Shown here: positions 62,296 to 64,000 of the stretch, in pieces
Layout of the letters: each line of letters starts with the position of its first letter
How positions within the stretch are numbered: the first letter of the stretch is position 1
Source of the DNA: UBA4582 sp047630175
Lineage (GTDB): Bacteria; Pseudomonadota; Gammaproteobacteria; Pseudomonadales; Azotimanducaceae
DNA length: 64,000 nt
Direction: 5' to 3'
NCBI GenBank assembly: GCA_047630175.1
Contig: JBLHVI010000001.1
Location: 132,276 to 196,275, forward strand
The notes under the pieces: model-generated
Database searches by the model: none
What the model saw: the letters and a program-made list of their open reading frames with translations, nothing else
What the model was told of the DNA's origin: nothing
Made by a program: the position numbers and the translations under genes

Positions 62296-62798
62296 TGGTA
62301 GTTTCCTATGGCCGCACTCTGTTTAACAAAATCACGTACTGCAGATAGCAGTTCAGGGGAGGCTGACTGAGCGAAATCATTAAATTTTTCAACTGGTTTT
62401 CGCTGTGCTAGCGCAATTTTGGCCGGCAAATCGGTTTCGTCAGCCGCAACGTAAATCTGCGGAAAGTCGCTAAACATTCTCGCAGTCGCCAATTGATGGT
62501 CGTTCCGATGTTCTTCTAAGTCAGCTCGTCTCGCTAGCACAACAATGGGTATTCCAAGTTCCAATGCCGTTAAAATCCCGCCCATACCTGCATGAGAAAC
62601 AATCAAATCAGCGTCTGCAACAATGCGTTGATACTCCATAGGCGAAAAAGTCCGTTGACTCTTCATGTGATTTGGCAGGTAGCTGCCCTCACCAATTTGC
62701 GCGATAACATTCCGTGCCCGTGTATAACCTGTCCACTGGTCAACTGATTTTATTAGGCGGTCGAAAGGCAACTGCGTCCCCACTGTGATAAAAATCAT
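62292..62798 (-). CDS. Glycosyltransferase subunit, Alg13/PssE-like (GT28 C-terminal domain)
   Basis: Protein of 168 residues corresponding to the catalytic, nucleotide-sugar-binding half of a GT28 enzyme: MIFITVGTQLPFDRLIKSVD at the start, DLIVSHAGMGGILTAL and IPIVVLARRADLEEHRNDHQ later. It needs the membrane partner encoded directly upstream with an ATGA overlap. Rhizobial PssE/PssD pairs add glucuronate to lipid-linked glucose. With ugd in the locus, the same reaction is plausible here. Confidence 0.9.
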   Translation of the reverse strand: MIFITVGTQLPFDRLIKSVDQWTGYTRARNVIAQIGEGSYLPNHMKSQRTFSPMEYQRIVADADLIVSHAGMGGILTALELGIPIVVLARRADLEEHRNDHQLATARMFSDFPQIYVAADETDLPAKIALAQRKPVEKFNDFAQSASPELLSAVRDFVKQSAAIGNYQ

Positions 62799-63283
62799 GT
62801 TGGATCTCCAAACTTTGTCGTATGGATGACACTGCCACGATATTTAACATGCCTTGTTCGACTAAGCGCCGGCCATTGTGTCAACATAAGATCTGCATGA
62901 TGACTGGCTAGTTCGCCGGATAACGAGAGTTTTTCTGCATTAGCGATTGAGTCAATAAATAGACCTTTAGCACCAACGAGCTGTCCTATTCGAATCGCTA
63001 GGTAACCTGGTGCCGCGCCCGCAGAAACTATCGCTGTTGGCCTGACTTTCAAGATGATGAAAGTGAGTTTTAGGCATAGCAACAGCAACATGATCTTTGT
63101 ATCTCGATTAGCTTCCGGTATTAGGTAAAATTTGTCAGGATCAACATCCCTCGATTGATCTTGATTAACAGAGGCATAAATACATTCAATACCACCAAAT
63201 GCAGGACGTAAGCGGAGTAGTTGTAGCCAGTGCCCGCCGCCTGAGGCTACTGCAAGAATTTTTGGTTGTTTAGTCCGAAACAT
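62795..63283 (-). CDS. Glycosyltransferase subunit, Alg14/PssD-like membrane anchor
   Basis: Protein of 162 residues from ATG 63283. The start AVASGGGHWLQLLRLRPAF is the family signature. A membrane helix (IMLLLLCLKLTFIILKV) and SAGAAPGYLAIRIGQLVGAK, LTQWP follow. It recruits the Alg13-like subunit to the membrane and binds the lipid acceptor. The ATG overlaps the stop of the upstream transferase by one base (TAATG), so longer frames starting at 63361 are unlikely. Confidence 0.9.
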   Translation of the reverse strand: MFRTKQPKILAVASGGGHWLQLLRLRPAFGGIECIYASVNQDQSRDVDPDKFYLIPEANRDTKIMLLLLCLKLTFIILKVRPTAIVSAGAAPGYLAIRIGQLVGAKGLFIDSIANAEKLSLSGELASHHADLMLTQWPALSRTRHVKYRGSVIHTTKFGDPT

Positions 63284-64000
63284 TAAGCAGCCCCTTTCGA
63301 CAGTTGTTTTTGGAGTACCGCGTCGTAGGCATTGAGCATAAGTTGTGCCTTGTTTTTCCACAGCCCATCTTTGCCGACTTTGTTACGAGCACCAATACGC
63401 ATGGGTATAAGCCAAAAAACATGCTGATAAATCTCGCGTAGTGAATTCGAGAGATCGGTAGAGAGTTGATCGGGATTATCTGCGGCGACTTTAAACCCGC
63501 AGGTTGAATCGACAATGGCGCCAGGACCCCCCACTTTTGTTGTTAAAATCGGTAAGCCCCACCTTAATGCTTCCGATATCACTCTTCCGCTTGGTTCACG
63601 AAAACTTGGAAAAACAAAAAGATCGCTAGCAGCATACAACTGCTCTATTTCCTCGCGGGACAGATGGCCATGAAATGTAATCCGATCAGACACACCAAGT
63701 AACTTTGCCTCCTTCCGGCAAATCTCAATCTCCGCACCAGCCCCAGCACTATCAAGGGTAATCCCTTTAAGATCTTTCAGTGCCGCCATGGCTCGTACAA
63801 TGTCGCGCAATCCCTTAGTGCGTACTCCTCTGCCAACATGTAGTAACTTTAGCCGGCCAATGGCAATAGATCGCTGTATTGGTAACGGTGCAAGATCATC
63901 AATACCGAGCTCACCGTGAATCACAAAATTATCGGCGTTGATACCCGAAAGAAGATCGCCGACATAGGGTGCAACGCCAATTACCATAGCGGCCTCACGG
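63283..64000 (-). CDS. Family 4 glycosyltransferase, 5' end cut by window edge
   Basis: C-terminal half of a GT-B transferase of family 4. The frame stays open through base 64000 (REAAMVIGVAPYVGD), so the N-terminal acceptor domain lies outside the window. Motifs are LLHVGRGVRTKGLRDIVRAM, ITFHGHLSREEIEQLYAASD, FVFPSFREPSGRVISEALRW (E-x7-E region) and GGPGAIVD. It is translationally linked to the Alg14-like gene. Confidence 0.9.
   Translation of the reverse strand, partial: REAAMVIGVAPYVGDLLSGINADNFVIHGELGIDDLAPLPIQRSIAIGRLKLLHVGRGVRTKGLRDIVRAMAALKDLKGITLDSAGAGAEIEICRKEAKLLGVSDRITFHGHLSREEIEQLYAASDLFVFPSFREPSGRVISEALRWGLPILTTKVGGPGAIVDSTCGFKVAADNPDQLSTDLSNSLREIYQHVFWLIPMRIGARNKVGKDGLWKNKAQLMLNAYDAVLQKQLSKGAA

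Overview
The window looks like a chromosomal segment of a free-living, probably aquatic, Gammaproteobacterium. The support is a complete NasST-type nitrate assimilation locus, NirBD and NasA, a FecI/FecR/TonB-receptor module and a Wzx/Wzy-type exopolysaccharide cluster. Family-level placement is not possible from the sequence alone. About 45 protein genes were recognised. No rRNA, tRNA, CRISPR array or insertion sequence was found by eye.

Layout. 1-4.9 kb is purine salvage: an NCS2 permease (cut by the left edge), an 8-oxoguanine-type deaminase and two paralogous phosphoribosyltransferases transcribed divergently, followed by a secreted alpha/beta hydrolase. 4.9-9.6 kb holds a small exported protein, a Cof-type HAD phosphatase, a PAS histidine kinase and an aldo/keto reductase. 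9.6-26.7 kb is nitrogen assimilation. On the minus strand lie a formate/nitrite-type channel, cyanase and a fused PP2C phosphatase/Ser-Thr kinase. On the plus strand lie a porin, the NasT (ANTAR) and NasS regulators, the NrtA-NrtB-NrtD nitrate ABC importer, NirB-NirD, NasA and the siroheme methyltransferase. 27-32 kb is mixed: a Rieske protein, a diguanylate cyclase and an acyl-CoA synthetase. 33-41.4 kb holds an ECF sigma/anti-sigma/TonB receptor operon with a secreted CocE-type hydrolase, then a VCBS/ASPIC repeat protein. 42-47.6 kb is a signalling operon: beta-barrel protein, exported protein, hybrid histidine kinase, GAF-HPt protein. 48.2-64 kb is an exopolysaccharide locus: flippase, ATP-grasp, UDP-glucose dehydrogenase, initiating sugar transferase, sigma-54 response regulator, glycosyltransferases, polymerase, Wza-like export protein, a Wzc-like chain-length protein with a degenerate kinase, and a split Alg13/Alg14-like transferase.

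Regulatory layers. In the nitrogen region three separate transcripts (channel-cyanase-kinase, porin, NrtABD-Nir-Nas) each begin with a short hairpin whose six-base loop has A at position 1 and G at position 4. The 3' arm of each hairpin is also the 5' arm of a terminator hairpin. That is the arrangement expected of RNA targets of an ANTAR antiterminator, and the ANTAR gene nasT lies between them. Two of the three also have good sigma-54 promoters, and one has an NtrC-like dyad.

In the exopolysaccharide region, four sigma-54 (-24/-12) promoters with exact spacing precede the initiating sugar transferase, the polymerase operon, the export gene and the hybrid kinase/HPt operon. Two of these promoter regions share an 11-base element and a TCGCAA/TTGCGA dyad. 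The only sigma-54 activator in the window is encoded inside the locus and has GAFLGA where GAFTGA is expected. I infer a self-contained phosphorelay (hybrid kinase to HPt to sigma-54 activator) that controls exopolysaccharide synthesis and its own sensor operon. This is the most interesting candidate system here.
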